DNA of 64,000 bases. Origin: Leptospiraceae bacterium (lineage in GTDB: Bacteria > Spirochaetota > Leptospiria > Leptospirales > Leptospiraceae). Below the pieces are notes generated by a model. The model was not told the DNA's origin. It ran no database searches and was given only the letters and a program-made list of their open reading frames with translations. The stretch covers positions 1 through 64,000 of the forward strand of contig JADJSX010000009.1 in assembly GCA_016711485.1 (NCBI GenBank), written 5' to 3'. This document shows positions 9,920 through 17,846 of this stretch, one piece after another. The position numbers and the translations under genes were made by a program. Each line of letters starts with the position of its first letter. Positions within the stretch are counted from its first letter, which is position 1.

Positions 9920-11251
9920 CTACTGTTCTGATTTTTTTAATATTTCAAGCCATTGTTTTTGCGTATCATCTAAGGCTTCTTTTGATGAAATACGTTTTTG
10001 CATTGCACGAACTATATTTTCCGTTAAAACTTCCATCATTTGCGTGCTTCCATTTAAAGTCGGCCAAGCTGTAGCATTTTGTAAAGCCGCTTGGGCTGCT
10101 TCACTTACCTTCGGCGCAAAATTGCGATATTCCGCAGAAGTTAAAACTGAAATTCTAGTAGGATCAGTTCCTCCATTTAGTAAATTATATTTTGCCATTG
10201 TCTCAGGTTTTGTAGCAAACAAAAGAAATTCCTTTGCCAATTCTAGATTTGGTGCTTTTGATGAAATTCCTAGAGCATAACCAGCATTTAACGCTGGAGC
10301 GTGGCGAGCTTTAACCCCACTCCCTTTCGGCATTTGAATTGCACCCCAATCTCCTTTTATACTCGACTCACTACTATCCTCTGCCATTACTCCTATATCT
10401 GTCCACTGTTCAACCATTGCAACTCTTCCAGACAAAAATGCATCTCTAGATACTTCGAAACTAGTTTCCAAAGGAGATGGAAGTGCGAATTTTGAATGAG
10501 CTATTAAAGCATTTAACGCAGTCAAAACTTCGGGAGAATTAACAGAAGGTTTTCCATCGGAAGTAAGAAGTTGACCACCATACCCCCCAACCCGATTTAA
10601 AAAACTAGATAAAATTAATACAGGAACTTTATAAGCCATAATTGCAGAACCGTAAATTCCATTTTCTTTTTCTTTTTCTGTAATAGTGCGACTAACGTTT
10701 AAAAAATCATCCCAAGTTTCGGGGGGTTTTAAATTGTGTTTTGCTAAAATAGATTTTCTATAAAATAAAACATGTGTATCACCATCAAAAGGAGTTGCCC
10801 ACCTTTTTCCATTTTGAAGAGTATAGGAATCATATATGCTTGGAATAAAATCATCTGGTTTCAAAATTATTTTATTTTCCTCGATCCAATTAGTTAAATC
10901 AACGAAAGCCCCTTTATTTACAAGTGTCCCTAACTCAGGATACCAAATCATAAAAATATCATATTTAGGATTTATGGATTCTATATCATCTATCGTTTTC
11001 TTTAAATTTTCATCATATCCCATTTCTGTGATTTGAACGACGGCTTTTGTTTCTTCGGTAAACCAATCTGCTATCGCCTTTACTGCTCTCGCCTGTGGAA
11101 TATTTACCAAAAAACTGATTTTTTGCCCACTAAAACGGCCTGAGTCTTTTATTTTATTCTGTTCATTGTTAATTGTGGGTTTACAGTAAGTAAATAAAAC
11201 AATTATTACAATTAAGAAAGGTAATTTTTTATTTGTTCTTTTTTTAAACAT
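9920..11251 (-). CDS. ABC-type sugar-like solute-binding lipoprotein
   Basis: 443 residues, the usual size for family 1 extracellular solute-binding proteins. The N-terminus KLPFLIVIIVLFTYCKPT is a lipoprotein signal with Cys near residue 23. Typical features include WFTEETKAVVQ, YDIFMIWYPELGTLV, ATPFDGDTHVLFYRKSIL, PPETWDDFL, FLSGRVAMVEQWTDIG and the late FATKPETMAKYN. Such proteins bind sugars or oligosaccharides at the outer face of the inner membrane. No permease or ATPase gene is beside it; the only partner in the operon is the sensor diguanylate cyclase. I therefore infer a signalling role, or use with permeases elsewhere. Ligand unknown. Confidence 0.9.
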   Translation of the reverse strand: MFKKRTNKKLPFLIVIIVLFTYCKPTINNEQNKIKDSGRFSGQKISFLVNIPQARAVKAIADWFTEETKAVVQITEMGYDENLKKTIDDIESINPKYDIFMIWYPELGTLVNKGAFVDLTNWIEENKIILKPDDFIPSIYDSYTLQNGKRWATPFDGDTHVLFYRKSILAKHNLKPPETWDDFLNVSRTITEKEKENGIYGSAIMAYKVPVLILSSFLNRVGGYGGQLLTSDGKPSVNSPEVLTALNALIAHSKFALPSPLETSFEVSRDAFLSGRVAMVEQWTDIGVMAEDSSESSIKGDWGAIQMPKGSGVKARHAPALNAGYALGISSKAPNLELAKEFLLFATKPETMAKYNLLNGGTDPTRISVLTSAEYRNFAPKVSEAAQAALQNATAWPTLNGSTQMMEVLTENIVRAMQKRISSKEALDDTQKQWLEILKKSEQ

Positions 11252-11519
11252 AAATTATTTCCTTACGACTTTGTTGCAAATTATAAACACTGGACAATCA
11301 TGTAAAGATGAATTTAAACCAAATATACCAATTGCCAAAAGAAAATACCCATTCGTTTTAAAGAGCACCTTCTTAGGCAATTGTGAATACAGAATTTTCT
11401 CAAAAAAGGAAATTACTTGCGGCTTAAGGTAAATAAATTATACTTTAGTACAACGCAAAATACCATTTAAAAATAATTTACTTGTCAAATTCAGAATACT
11501 GAAATGAGCATAGAATTCA

Positions 11520-12845
11520 ATGAAAAACGTTAAAACAATTTCAAACAGACTAGAGAACAGTAATAAAATTTGGAAAGTAATATTTGCATCTTCTGTTGGT
11601 ACAATGATTGAATGGTATGATTTTTATATTTTTGGAACTTTGGCAACTTTTATCGCCGTACAGTTTTATCCAAAAGGAAATGAAACGGTAAGTTACTTAG
11701 CAACTTTGGCGACATTCGCTACAGGTTTTATCGTTCGACCGTTTGGAGCAATTATATTCGGACATATTGGAGACAAACTGGGAAGAAAATATACGTTTCT
11801 TATTACTATGCTGATAATGGGTGGAGCTACTTTTGTTATAGGAATTCTTCCAAGTTATGAAGTAATTGGAATTTGGGCGCCTATCGCACTAGTGATTTTG
11901 AGACTTGTCCAAGGTTTGGCACTGGGTGGTGAATATGGTGGAGCGGCAACTTATATTGCAGAGCATTCTCCAGACGATAAACGAGGATTTTATACAAGTT
12001 TCATCCAAACTACGGCTACACTTGGATTATTTATTTCGATTGGGGTAATTTTATTAACCCGCTCTAGTTTATCTGCAAATGAATTCAGTGAATGGGGATG
12101 GAGAATCCCTTTTTTACTTTCTGCATTTTTAGTTTTAATTTCATATTATATTCGAATTCGTTTAGAAGAATCTCCTGTATTTGCAGAAATGAAAGCAGCC
12201 GGAAAAACATCACGTAATCCAATTAAGGATAGTTTTGGTAATGCGGCAAATCTTAAATTAGTTTTAATCTCACTTTTCGGCGCAACGGCTGGACAGGGAG
12301 TCGTTTGGTATACAGGTCAATTCTATGCATTAAGTTTTTTAGAAAAAATTTTGAAAGTTGATTATACTACAGCTTATACGGTAGTTGCTATAGCAATTGC
12401 ATTAGCCACTCCTTTTTTTATATTTTTCGGAAGTTTATCTGATAAAATTGGTCGGAAAAAAATAATTTTAACTGGATGTTTACTTGCGGCTATTTTATAT
12501 ATACCTCTATATTCTGCAATGGTACGTTTTCAAAATAATACAGTGATGCTTACTATTTTCGTTTTCGTGCAAGTTATATTTGTCACAATGGTATACGGGC
12601 CAATAGCCGCTTTTTTAGTGGAAATTTTTCCAACTAGAATTCGTTATACTTCCATGTCATTGCCTTATCATATCGGAAATGGTGTATTTGGAGGATTAAC
12701 TCCATTTATCGCATCGAGTCTAGTTGCGGCTACTGGAAATATATATTCTGGATTGTATTACCCTATCACTGTCGCAATCCTTACATTTATAATAGGAGTT
12801 TTTTTACTTCCAGAGAGTCACAAACTTTCCATTGAACAAGATTAA
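11520..12845 (+). CDS. MFS transporter, metabolite:H+ symporter type
   Basis: 441 residues with about 12 membrane spans. The N-terminus shows the MHS-family pattern: SSVGTMIEWYDFYIFGTLAT, then GHIGDKLGRKYTF (loop 2-3 signature) and RLVQGLALGGEYGGAATYI (span 4 and 4-5 loop). The second half has GSLSDKIGRKKI and AFLVEIFPTRIRYTSMSLPY. Relatives (ProP, KgtP, ShiA and dicarboxylate carriers) take up osmolytes or organic acids with protons; substrate cannot be read from sequence. The gene is divergent from the solute-binding protein across a 268-bp gap and followed by a long perfect hairpin. Confidence 0.92.
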   Translation: MKNVKTISNRLENSNKIWKVIFASSVGTMIEWYDFYIFGTLATFIAVQFYPKGNETVSYLATLATFATGFIVRPFGAIIFGHIGDKLGRKYTFLITMLIMGGATFVIGILPSYEVIGIWAPIALVILRLVQGLALGGEYGGAATYIAEHSPDDKRGFYTSFIQTTATLGLFISIGVILLTRSSLSANEFSEWGWRIPFLLSAFLVLISYYIRIRLEESPVFAEMKAAGKTSRNPIKDSFGNAANLKLVLISLFGATAGQGVVWYTGQFYALSFLEKILKVDYTTAYTVVAIAIALATPFFIFFGSLSDKIGRKKIILTGCLLAAILYIPLYSAMVRFQNNTVMLTIFVFVQVIFVTMVYGPIAAFLVEIFPTRIRYTSMSLPYHIGNGVFGGLTPFIASSLVAATGNIYSGLYYPITVAILTFIIGVFLLPESHKLSIEQD

Positions 12846-12855
12846 TCGAAACTTT

Positions 12856-12898
12856 TTAATTTCAATATTATCAGGACGGCTGATAATATTGAAATTAA
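12856..12898 (+). terminator. 18-bp perfect hairpin after the MFS gene
   Basis: Arm TTAATTTCAATATTATCA (12856-12873), loop GGACGGC, then the exact complement at 12881-12898. It starts 10 bases after the transporter stop codon. There is no clear T tract after it on the plus strand (CACAAATAAAAAA), so it is an unusual terminator or an RNA-stabilising stem. Confidence 0.6.
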
Positions 12899-12942
12899 CA
12901 CAAATAAAAAATTATCCGCTAGTAAGAGATGATTATCAATAA

Positions 12943-13077
12943 CTCACCTTCAGCCAAGCTATCGCAGGCTATTGATGCATTCGACAGGCTCAGCACAAGA
13001 TTTATTAATTCATTACCATTTTCTAATATTCTTAAATTAGGTTTCATTTTCGTAAATTTCCAATTTTGCGTAACGTC
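12943..13077. repeat. MITE-like repeat, copy 3
   Basis: Left end CTCACCTTC and right end TTTTGCGTAACGTC match the termini of copy 2, as does the inner tail TTTATTAATTCATTA. The flanks TATCAATAA (12934-12942) and AGTCAATAA (13078-13086) look like a 9-bp duplication with two changes. Inside, CATTCGACAGGCTCAGCACA (about 12978-12997) resembles a widespread bacterial intergenic repeat. Confidence 0.75.
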
Positions 13078-13122
13078 AGTCAATAATACTTAAAAATAAA
13101 ATTTTTGTCGATTTTTTTATCT

Positions 13123-13689
13123 TTAAGAATGTAAACCTAACTCTTCCATTATGATTCCCGCACGCAAATAAAAACCGTGTTCTTCTTCTTTGGTGAAAGG
13201 TCCGAATAAGTTTTTTTGGTATCTAGCGGCTAATTCCATGTATTCAATACTGCCAGCAATGGTTAATTGTATTTTTGCTTTATTTTCGTAAATTAAAAGT
13301 TTGCCTTCTTTCTGAATTACCATTGCTTTACTCGGAATTTTCATTCCCCCTCTAATCATACAACCAGCAGTAATCATTGCACCGTCTCCAATTTCTGCTT
13401 TATCTAATATAATACTTCCTATGCCTATGAGACATGCTTTTCCAATTTTACAACTGTGAAGCATTGTGTTATGTCCAACTAACGTATAATCCCCAATACT
13501 TAACCCGGCACTTGAATCAACATGAAGAGTTGAGTTATCTTGTATATTTACCGACTTACCGAGCACAATAGAATTCATATCAGCTCTCAAAACAGATCCC
13601 GGCCAAATAGAACAGTTTTCCCCCATTTCTACAAGTCCAATAATTGATGCAGATTTGTGGATGAATGAATTTTTAAATTTAGCTTCCAT
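13123..13689 (-). CDS. gamma-carbonic anhydrase-like hexapeptide protein
   Basis: 188 residues from ATG 13689 (a TTG at 13728 would add 13 residues that are not family-like). Left-handed beta-helix repeats run from about residue 12 to 130 (IGLVEMGENCSIWPGSVLRAD, GLSIGDYTLVGHNTMLHSCKIG, AEIGDGAMITAGCMI). The three His expected to bind zinc in YrdA/PaaY/Cam-type proteins are present in TLHVDSS and GHNTMLH. A C-terminal helix follows. Family members are zinc or iron carbonic anhydrases, or related proteins of unproven activity; with the His triad kept, catalysis is plausible. It faces away from the exported-protein gene that starts 88 bases beyond its start. Confidence 0.88.
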   Translation of the reverse strand: MEAKFKNSFIHKSASIIGLVEMGENCSIWPGSVLRADMNSIVLGKSVNIQDNSTLHVDSSAGLSIGDYTLVGHNTMLHSCKIGKACLIGIGSIILDKAEIGDGAMITAGCMIRGGMKIPSKAMVIQKEGKLLIYENKAKIQLTIAGSIEYMELAARYQKNLFGPFTKEEEHGFYLRAGIIMEELGLHS

Positions 13690-13776
13690 AAAGTTCACTC
13701 TAAATTTCCAATAGTTTCTAGCACGCAAAATAATTAGGAAAATTTAAAATCCTATTCGTTACAATCAGGAGAATTT

Positions 13777-14634
13777 ATGAAATTAAAATTATTTTTTCTA
13801 CTCTCATTTATTTTTCATTTTCCATCTTTAGATAATCTTCTTTTTGCTTCCGATAGAGGGAAAGTAAAATATCAAGTAGAAGTAAGTTTAGATATTACAG
13901 ATTCCGCTGCAAAAAAAATTTTAACTCATTATCCATTTGAATCAAAAAATAGAACGGATTATGTTTATGATGTATACGATGGAAAAAATTTTTTACTTTT
14001 CCCAAGTAAATATAAAACTCGGTTTAGATTAAAAAAGGAAGAACATAAAAAAGTCATTCAAATCAATACAAACACAAATTCCTATTCTAGAATTTGTAAA
14101 AACGGTCTTCCAATCTTAATTCGGGAAAGAAAAATGGGTGAGTTGGAAGCTTCGAAAAAAAAATACAAAACATTGATTGATGGTAATAACCTCCTCGAAA
14201 ATTTAAATCAAAATACGCAAAATGCGTGTAAATCGCTAGTCGAATTTAATCAAATAGTCAAAAATATTAATATGCCACTTAAATCAGAATTAGAAAAATC
14301 GTTCCAAACAAAAAACTGGATTTACTTACCTATTAACATGAGTCAGAAAACCAAATGGAAAACAAAAAAAGAGCAAATTACAATTTCCATATCCAAGGGA
14401 AATGACTTCATAGGAAAAACCTTTTTGCAAGAAAAATGGGAAATAGAATTTCAAATAGATTCAGAAATGAATTCAAAATGTTCACAAAAATACTGTGAGT
14501 TCGAAAAAACAATCTGTGAATTCTTACAGACAGAACAGATTTCAAAAGCGGATTTAGATCCCCCGAAAAAAACACCCTATCCTATAGTCCAAGGAAAACT
14601 AAATTCCTGTAAGGAAGATTTTGGTTTTTACTGA
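13777..14634 (+). CDS. exported protein of unknown function, CYTH-like in part
   Basis: 285 residues. Signal peptide MKLKLFFLLSFIFHF... with likely cleavage after LLFAS. The mature part opens with KVKYQVEVSLDITDSAAKKIL, then TDYVYDVYDGKNFLLFPSKY and KTRFRLKKEEHKKVIQI, and ends with QEKWEIEFQID. This order (EV-type strand, a paired tyrosine strand, a basic RFRLK strand, a late EIEF strand) recalls CYTH/triphosphate-tunnel proteins, but the match is loose and would be odd for an exported protein. It has several Cys residues. The RBS is AGGAG seven bases ahead of the ATG. It is separated from the rpsF operon by 260 bases. Confidence 0.75.
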   Translation: MKLKLFFLLSFIFHFPSLDNLLFASDRGKVKYQVEVSLDITDSAAKKILTHYPFESKNRTDYVYDVYDGKNFLLFPSKYKTRFRLKKEEHKKVIQINTNTNSYSRICKNGLPILIRERKMGELEASKKKYKTLIDGNNLLENLNQNTQNACKSLVEFNQIVKNINMPLKSELEKSFQTKNWIYLPINMSQKTKWKTKKEQITISISKGNDFIGKTFLQEKWEIEFQIDSEMNSKCSQKYCEFEKTICEFLQTEQISKADLDPPKKTPYPIVQGKLNSCKEDFGFY

Positions 14635-14894
14635 ACTCCAAAAATAATTTTTCATTTTTTTAGAATTTGGATATATCCGGTAGTCTTTAATTAGGGTCTT
14701 TTTAGAACGAATAGGTATATTCTTTTGGCAATAATATAAATACAAACTCCTTGGAGCGGAATTAGTTTTCTATTGACTCCCTTCCCTTCCAATTTAGTCT
14801 GACATAAAATCTAATACTTCTACCCTTACTGTGTCCTTTTTTCGCAAAAATCGACATTAAAACAGAACTAAGGGTTAACCCAAAGGAGACAATT

Positions 14895-15173
14895 ATGCGA
14901 GCGTATGAAATTACGTCTATTCTAGCTGAGGGATCTCAGACTATTATTGACGAAACTAAAAAAACCATTCAGGATATACTCAAAAAGTATTCTGCTGAAA
15001 TCACTTCCGAAGAAGACTGGGGAGTTAAAAAACTCTGGTATGCCATTGCAGGTAAAGAATCTGGATTTTACACTCATATCAAGTGTAAAGCAGAAGCATC
15101 CTCCATCGAAAAGATTGAGCGCGAATTTTTGCTCAACCAAAATATTCTAAAATCTTTAGTCATCAAGGTTTGA
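14895..15173 (+). CDS. rpsF: 30S ribosomal protein S6
   Basis: 92 residues, normal for S6. It begins MRAYEITSILAEGSQ and shows the conserved EDWGVKKLWYAIAGKESGFY and the C-terminal REFLLNQNILKSLVIKV. It binds 16S rRNA with S18 in the small-subunit platform. First gene of rpsF-ssb-rpsR-rplI-dnaB, an order common in bacteria. A strong AAGGAG site lies 6 bases ahead of the ATG, just after the palindrome GGGTTAACCC (14872-14881), which could be part of the leader control of this ribosomal operon; that is a guess. Confidence 0.97.
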   Translation: MRAYEITSILAEGSQTIIDETKKTIQDILKKYSAEITSEEDWGVKKLWYAIAGKESGFYTHIKCKAEASSIEKIEREFLLNQNILKSLVIKV

Positions 15174-15177
15174 TCTA

Positions 15178-15621
15178 ATGGCAAATGACCTAAATAGGGT
15201 TACTTTGATTGGACGACTTACCCGCGATCCAGAAATTCGAACCGTAGCCAGTACTTCCGTTTGTAATTTTAGTTTAGCTACAAACAGAACTTACGTTGCG
15301 AATGGAGAAAAAAAAGAGGAAACTCATTTTTTCGATTGTGAAGTTTGGGGAAAGTTAGCGGATGTTCTGAAGCAATATGCGACTAAAGGCAAACAATTAG
15401 CCGTTGAAGGTAGATTGCAACAATCAGTTTGGGACGCTCCCGACGGAAAAAAGAACAGCAAAGTAAGAATCAGAGTAGAAAACTTCCAACTTCTCGGTGG
15501 AAACACCGGCGGAGGAAGTTCAAGTGGGGCTAACTCTTCTTATTCTCAACAAGAAGTGCCAATGGAAGCCTACGACCCAGGTTATGCCTCAGACATAAAC
15601 GAAGACGACTCAGTTTTTTAA
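15178..15621 (+). CDS. ssb: single-stranded DNA-binding protein
   Basis: 147 residues. OB-fold residues 1-105 start MANDLNRVTLIGRLTRDPEI and include HFFDCEVWGKLADVLKQYATKG and VEGRLQQSVW. A Gly/Ser-rich linker follows, then the acidic tip EDDSVF, the variant of the usual DDDIPF tail that recruits replication and repair proteins. It begins 4 bases after rpsF. As a homotetramer it coats single-stranded DNA in replication and repair. Confidence 0.97.
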   Translation: MANDLNRVTLIGRLTRDPEIRTVASTSVCNFSLATNRTYVANGEKKEETHFFDCEVWGKLADVLKQYATKGKQLAVEGRLQQSVWDAPDGKKNSKVRIRVENFQLLGGNTGGGSSSGANSSYSQQEVPMEAYDPGYASDINEDDSVF

Positions 15622-15651
15622 CAAAAATTATACAATATAAGGAATAATACC

Positions 15652-16011
15652 ATGTCAGATTTAGAAAATAAAGACATTCAACAGGACTACCCAGTAAAAG
15701 AAAAACTCTATAACAAACGCGACGACGATGATGATGATGATGATAAAAATTTTCGCGGGAAAGATGGAGAAGGTAAATACCCAAAGAAAAATGCAAAATA
15801 CAAAAGAAAAGTTTGTAAATTTTGTGCAGACAAAACACTTGCAGCTACTCTTGATTATAAACGAGTAGACATGATCGAAAGATTTATCACTAACCGTGGA
15901 AAAATTCTTCCAAGAAGAATTACAGGAACTTGTGCAAAACACCAGAGACAACTTGTAAGAGAAATTAAAAAAGCAAGAGCAATTTCTCTTTTACCATTTA
16001 GAGTAATATAA
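15652..16011 (+). CDS. rpsR: 30S ribosomal protein S18 with acidic N-terminal extension
   Basis: 119 residues, against about 75-85 for most S18 proteins. The conserved core is at residues 50-119 (KRKVCKFCADKTLAATLDYK, ERFITNRGKILPRRITGTC, HQRQLVREIKKARAISLLPF). Residues 1-48 are extra: they hold a run of eight Asp (residues 24-31) encoded by a GAC/GAT tract, then basic residues. CKFC and GTC could keep a zinc-type Cys pattern. It binds next to S6. RBS AAGGA is 9 bases before the ATG. Confidence 0.96.
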   Translation: MSDLENKDIQQDYPVKEKLYNKRDDDDDDDDKNFRGKDGEGKYPKKNAKYKRKVCKFCADKTLAATLDYKRVDMIERFITNRGKILPRRITGTCAKHQRQLVREIKKARAISLLPFRVI

Positions 16012-16022
16012 GGAGTAATCGA

Positions 16023-16469
16023 ATGAAAGTTATTTTACAAAAAGATGTTTCTAATTTAGGCGATGCTGGAGATTTAAAAGATGTAGCAGATGGATTTGCT
16101 CGTAATTTTCTTCTTCCAAAAAGACTTGCAATTCGTGCGAATGAAGGTTCTGCTAAAGTAATCGAACACCAAAGAAAATTAGCCACCATCAAAAAAGATA
16201 AACGTGTTAAATCTATGCAAGAAGTTGCTAAGGCAATTGAAAGCAAAGAATTACAAATTCTTGTGAAAGTCGGTGAGAACGATAAATTATTTGGATCTGT
16301 TACTGCTATTGATATCGCAAATGCTCTTAAAAAAGAAGGCATCGAACTCGACAAACGTAAAATTGAAATTCCAGAACATATCAAAGTTCTAGGTAATTAC
16401 CAAGTAAAAGTAAAACTAGCTGACGGTGTTAATTCTACTATCAAAATAAAAGTAGAAAAATCAGAGTAG
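16023..16469 (+). CDS. rplI: 50S ribosomal protein L9
   Basis: 148 residues, standard length. The N-terminal domain starts MKVILQKDVSNLGDAGDLKD and has the signature GFARNFLLPKRLAIRA. A long connecting helix follows, and the C-terminal domain includes KLFGSVTAIDIANALKKEGIELD. L9 binds 23S rRNA near the L1 stalk and helps keep the reading frame. It lies 11 bases after rpsR and 3 bases before dnaB, so it is translated in the same operon. Confidence 0.97.
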   Translation: MKVILQKDVSNLGDAGDLKDVADGFARNFLLPKRLAIRANEGSAKVIEHQRKLATIKKDKRVKSMQEVAKAIESKELQILVKVGENDKLFGSVTAIDIANALKKEGIELDKRKIEIPEHIKVLGNYQVKVKLADGVNSTIKIKVEKSE

Positions 16470-16472
16470 TTT

Positions 16473-17804
16473 ATGAACTCAGACCCTCTTTACGAGTTAG
16501 AATCTGAAAAATCCTTTTTAGCTTCTATCCTTTTAAAAGGGTCTCCCGGTACGAATGATCTTCAAATAGATCCAGAAGACTTTTATCAGGATCTTCACAA
16601 AAGAATGTTTGCATCTATGAGAGAACTTGTAGATGCATCCATTACAATAGATCCAATTTCTCTCACTAATCACTTGCGCGAAACATCCCGTTTCCGCGAT
16701 GAAGCCAAAGACCAAGAATACATTTTTGCATTGTACCGAGATGCTGTTGTTATACAACCTCTCAGTTATTACGCAAAACGAATCAAAAAATATTCCGATC
16801 GAAGAAAATATATAAAAGTTCTTCGTGACTCCATTGAAAACATCAATTCAGAACAAGAGGATAACGAAGGATTATTCACACGAATCGAAGGTGAGTTAGC
16901 GAAAATTTCTAGAGCAGTTCAATCCCGCGGTCTAAGACTCGTTAAAGATGATAAGGCCGACTTAATTGATTATGTTCAACTTATGTACGAAACCAAAGGT
17001 GCGACTAGCGGACTCAAAACTCATTTTGATGGCTTAGATGAAGTAACCACTGGTTTAAAACCACATGAACTAATTATTATAGCAGCACGTCCCGGTCTAG
17101 GTAAAACTACATTTGCCTTAAATATAGCGTCTAACGTAGCTATTAAAGAAAAAAAAATAGTAGCAATATTCTCTCTTGAGATGAGCAGAATGGAATTACT
17201 TATCAAAATGATTTGTTCAGAAGCGAGAATTAATTCCAATAATTTAAAAACAGGAACAATTCATCCAAGTGACCAAAAAAAATTATTAGAATCCATTGTA
17301 AAAGTTACATCTGCACCCATTTGGATTGATGACGCAGGAGCACTTTCTATTTGGGAATTCAAAAGTCGGGTTCGTCAGCTTCTTATTTCCACCCCACTCT
17401 CACTAATAGTAGTAGATTATTTACAATTGATGAATGACCCTGGAGTAAAAGACGGAAGACAACAAGAAGTAGCCTCTATTTCTAGAAACCTAAAACAAAT
17501 GGCGAAAGAAGCCAATTGTCCAATCATTGCACTTTCTCAGATGTCGAGATCTGTAGAACAAAGATCCAAAGACCAAAAACCACAACTATCTGACTTAAGA
17601 GAATCGGGTGCAATTGAGCAGGATGCGGATATAGTAGCTTTCATTTATCGAGAAGACAAGGTTAAAGACCCGGATGAAATTCCAGAAGATCAAAAAAATA
17701 AAGCGGAAATTATTATCGCTAAAAACCGTGCGGGACAGACAAAGAGTTTTCAACTAGCGTTTACTCCTGAATACAGCCGTTTTGATAATCTGAGTAGCCC
17801 ATAA
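16473..17804 (+). CDS. dnaB: replicative DNA helicase
   Basis: 443 residues. The N-terminal primase-interacting domain (residues 1-105) begins LYELESEKSFLASILLKG. The RecA-like motor has Walker A ARPGLGKTTFA (about 206-216), SLEMSR, Walker B LIVVDYLQLM (about 309-318), SQMSRSVEQR, DLRESGAIEQDADIV and the late IIAKNRAGQT. It unwinds DNA as a hexamer ahead of the replication fork and recruits primase. Last gene of the ribosomal/replication operon. A new promoter for the next gene lies directly after its stop. Confidence 0.97.
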   Translation: MNSDPLYELESEKSFLASILLKGSPGTNDLQIDPEDFYQDLHKRMFASMRELVDASITIDPISLTNHLRETSRFRDEAKDQEYIFALYRDAVVIQPLSYYAKRIKKYSDRRKYIKVLRDSIENINSEQEDNEGLFTRIEGELAKISRAVQSRGLRLVKDDKADLIDYVQLMYETKGATSGLKTHFDGLDEVTTGLKPHELIIIAARPGLGKTTFALNIASNVAIKEKKIVAIFSLEMSRMELLIKMICSEARINSNNLKTGTIHPSDQKKLLESIVKVTSAPIWIDDAGALSIWEFKSRVRQLLISTPLSLIVVDYLQLMNDPGVKDGRQQEVASISRNLKQMAKEANCPIIALSQMSRSVEQRSKDQKPQLSDLRESGAIEQDADIVAFIYREDKVKDPDEIPEDQKNKAEIIIAKNRAGQTKSFQLAFTPEYSRFDNLSSP

Positions 17805-17811
17805 AAAACAA

Positions 17812-17839
17812 TTGAAAAAAACAAGACATTCGTTATACT
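17812..17839 (+). promoter_or_regulatory. sigma-70-like promoter for the SurA-like gene
   Basis: -35 TTGAAA at 17812-17817, 16-base spacer, -10 TATACT at 17834-17839. The start codon ATG is at 17847, only 7 bases after the -10 box, and there is no ribosome site between. Transcription would begin at or next to the start codon. Confidence 0.55.
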
Positions 17840-17846
17840 ATATCAG

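Noticed and set aside
15500..15951. Minus-strand frames with His and Ile runs opposite ssb/rpsR
   Set aside because: They mirror the GAC/GAT tract and other coding sequence of real genes on the plus strand.
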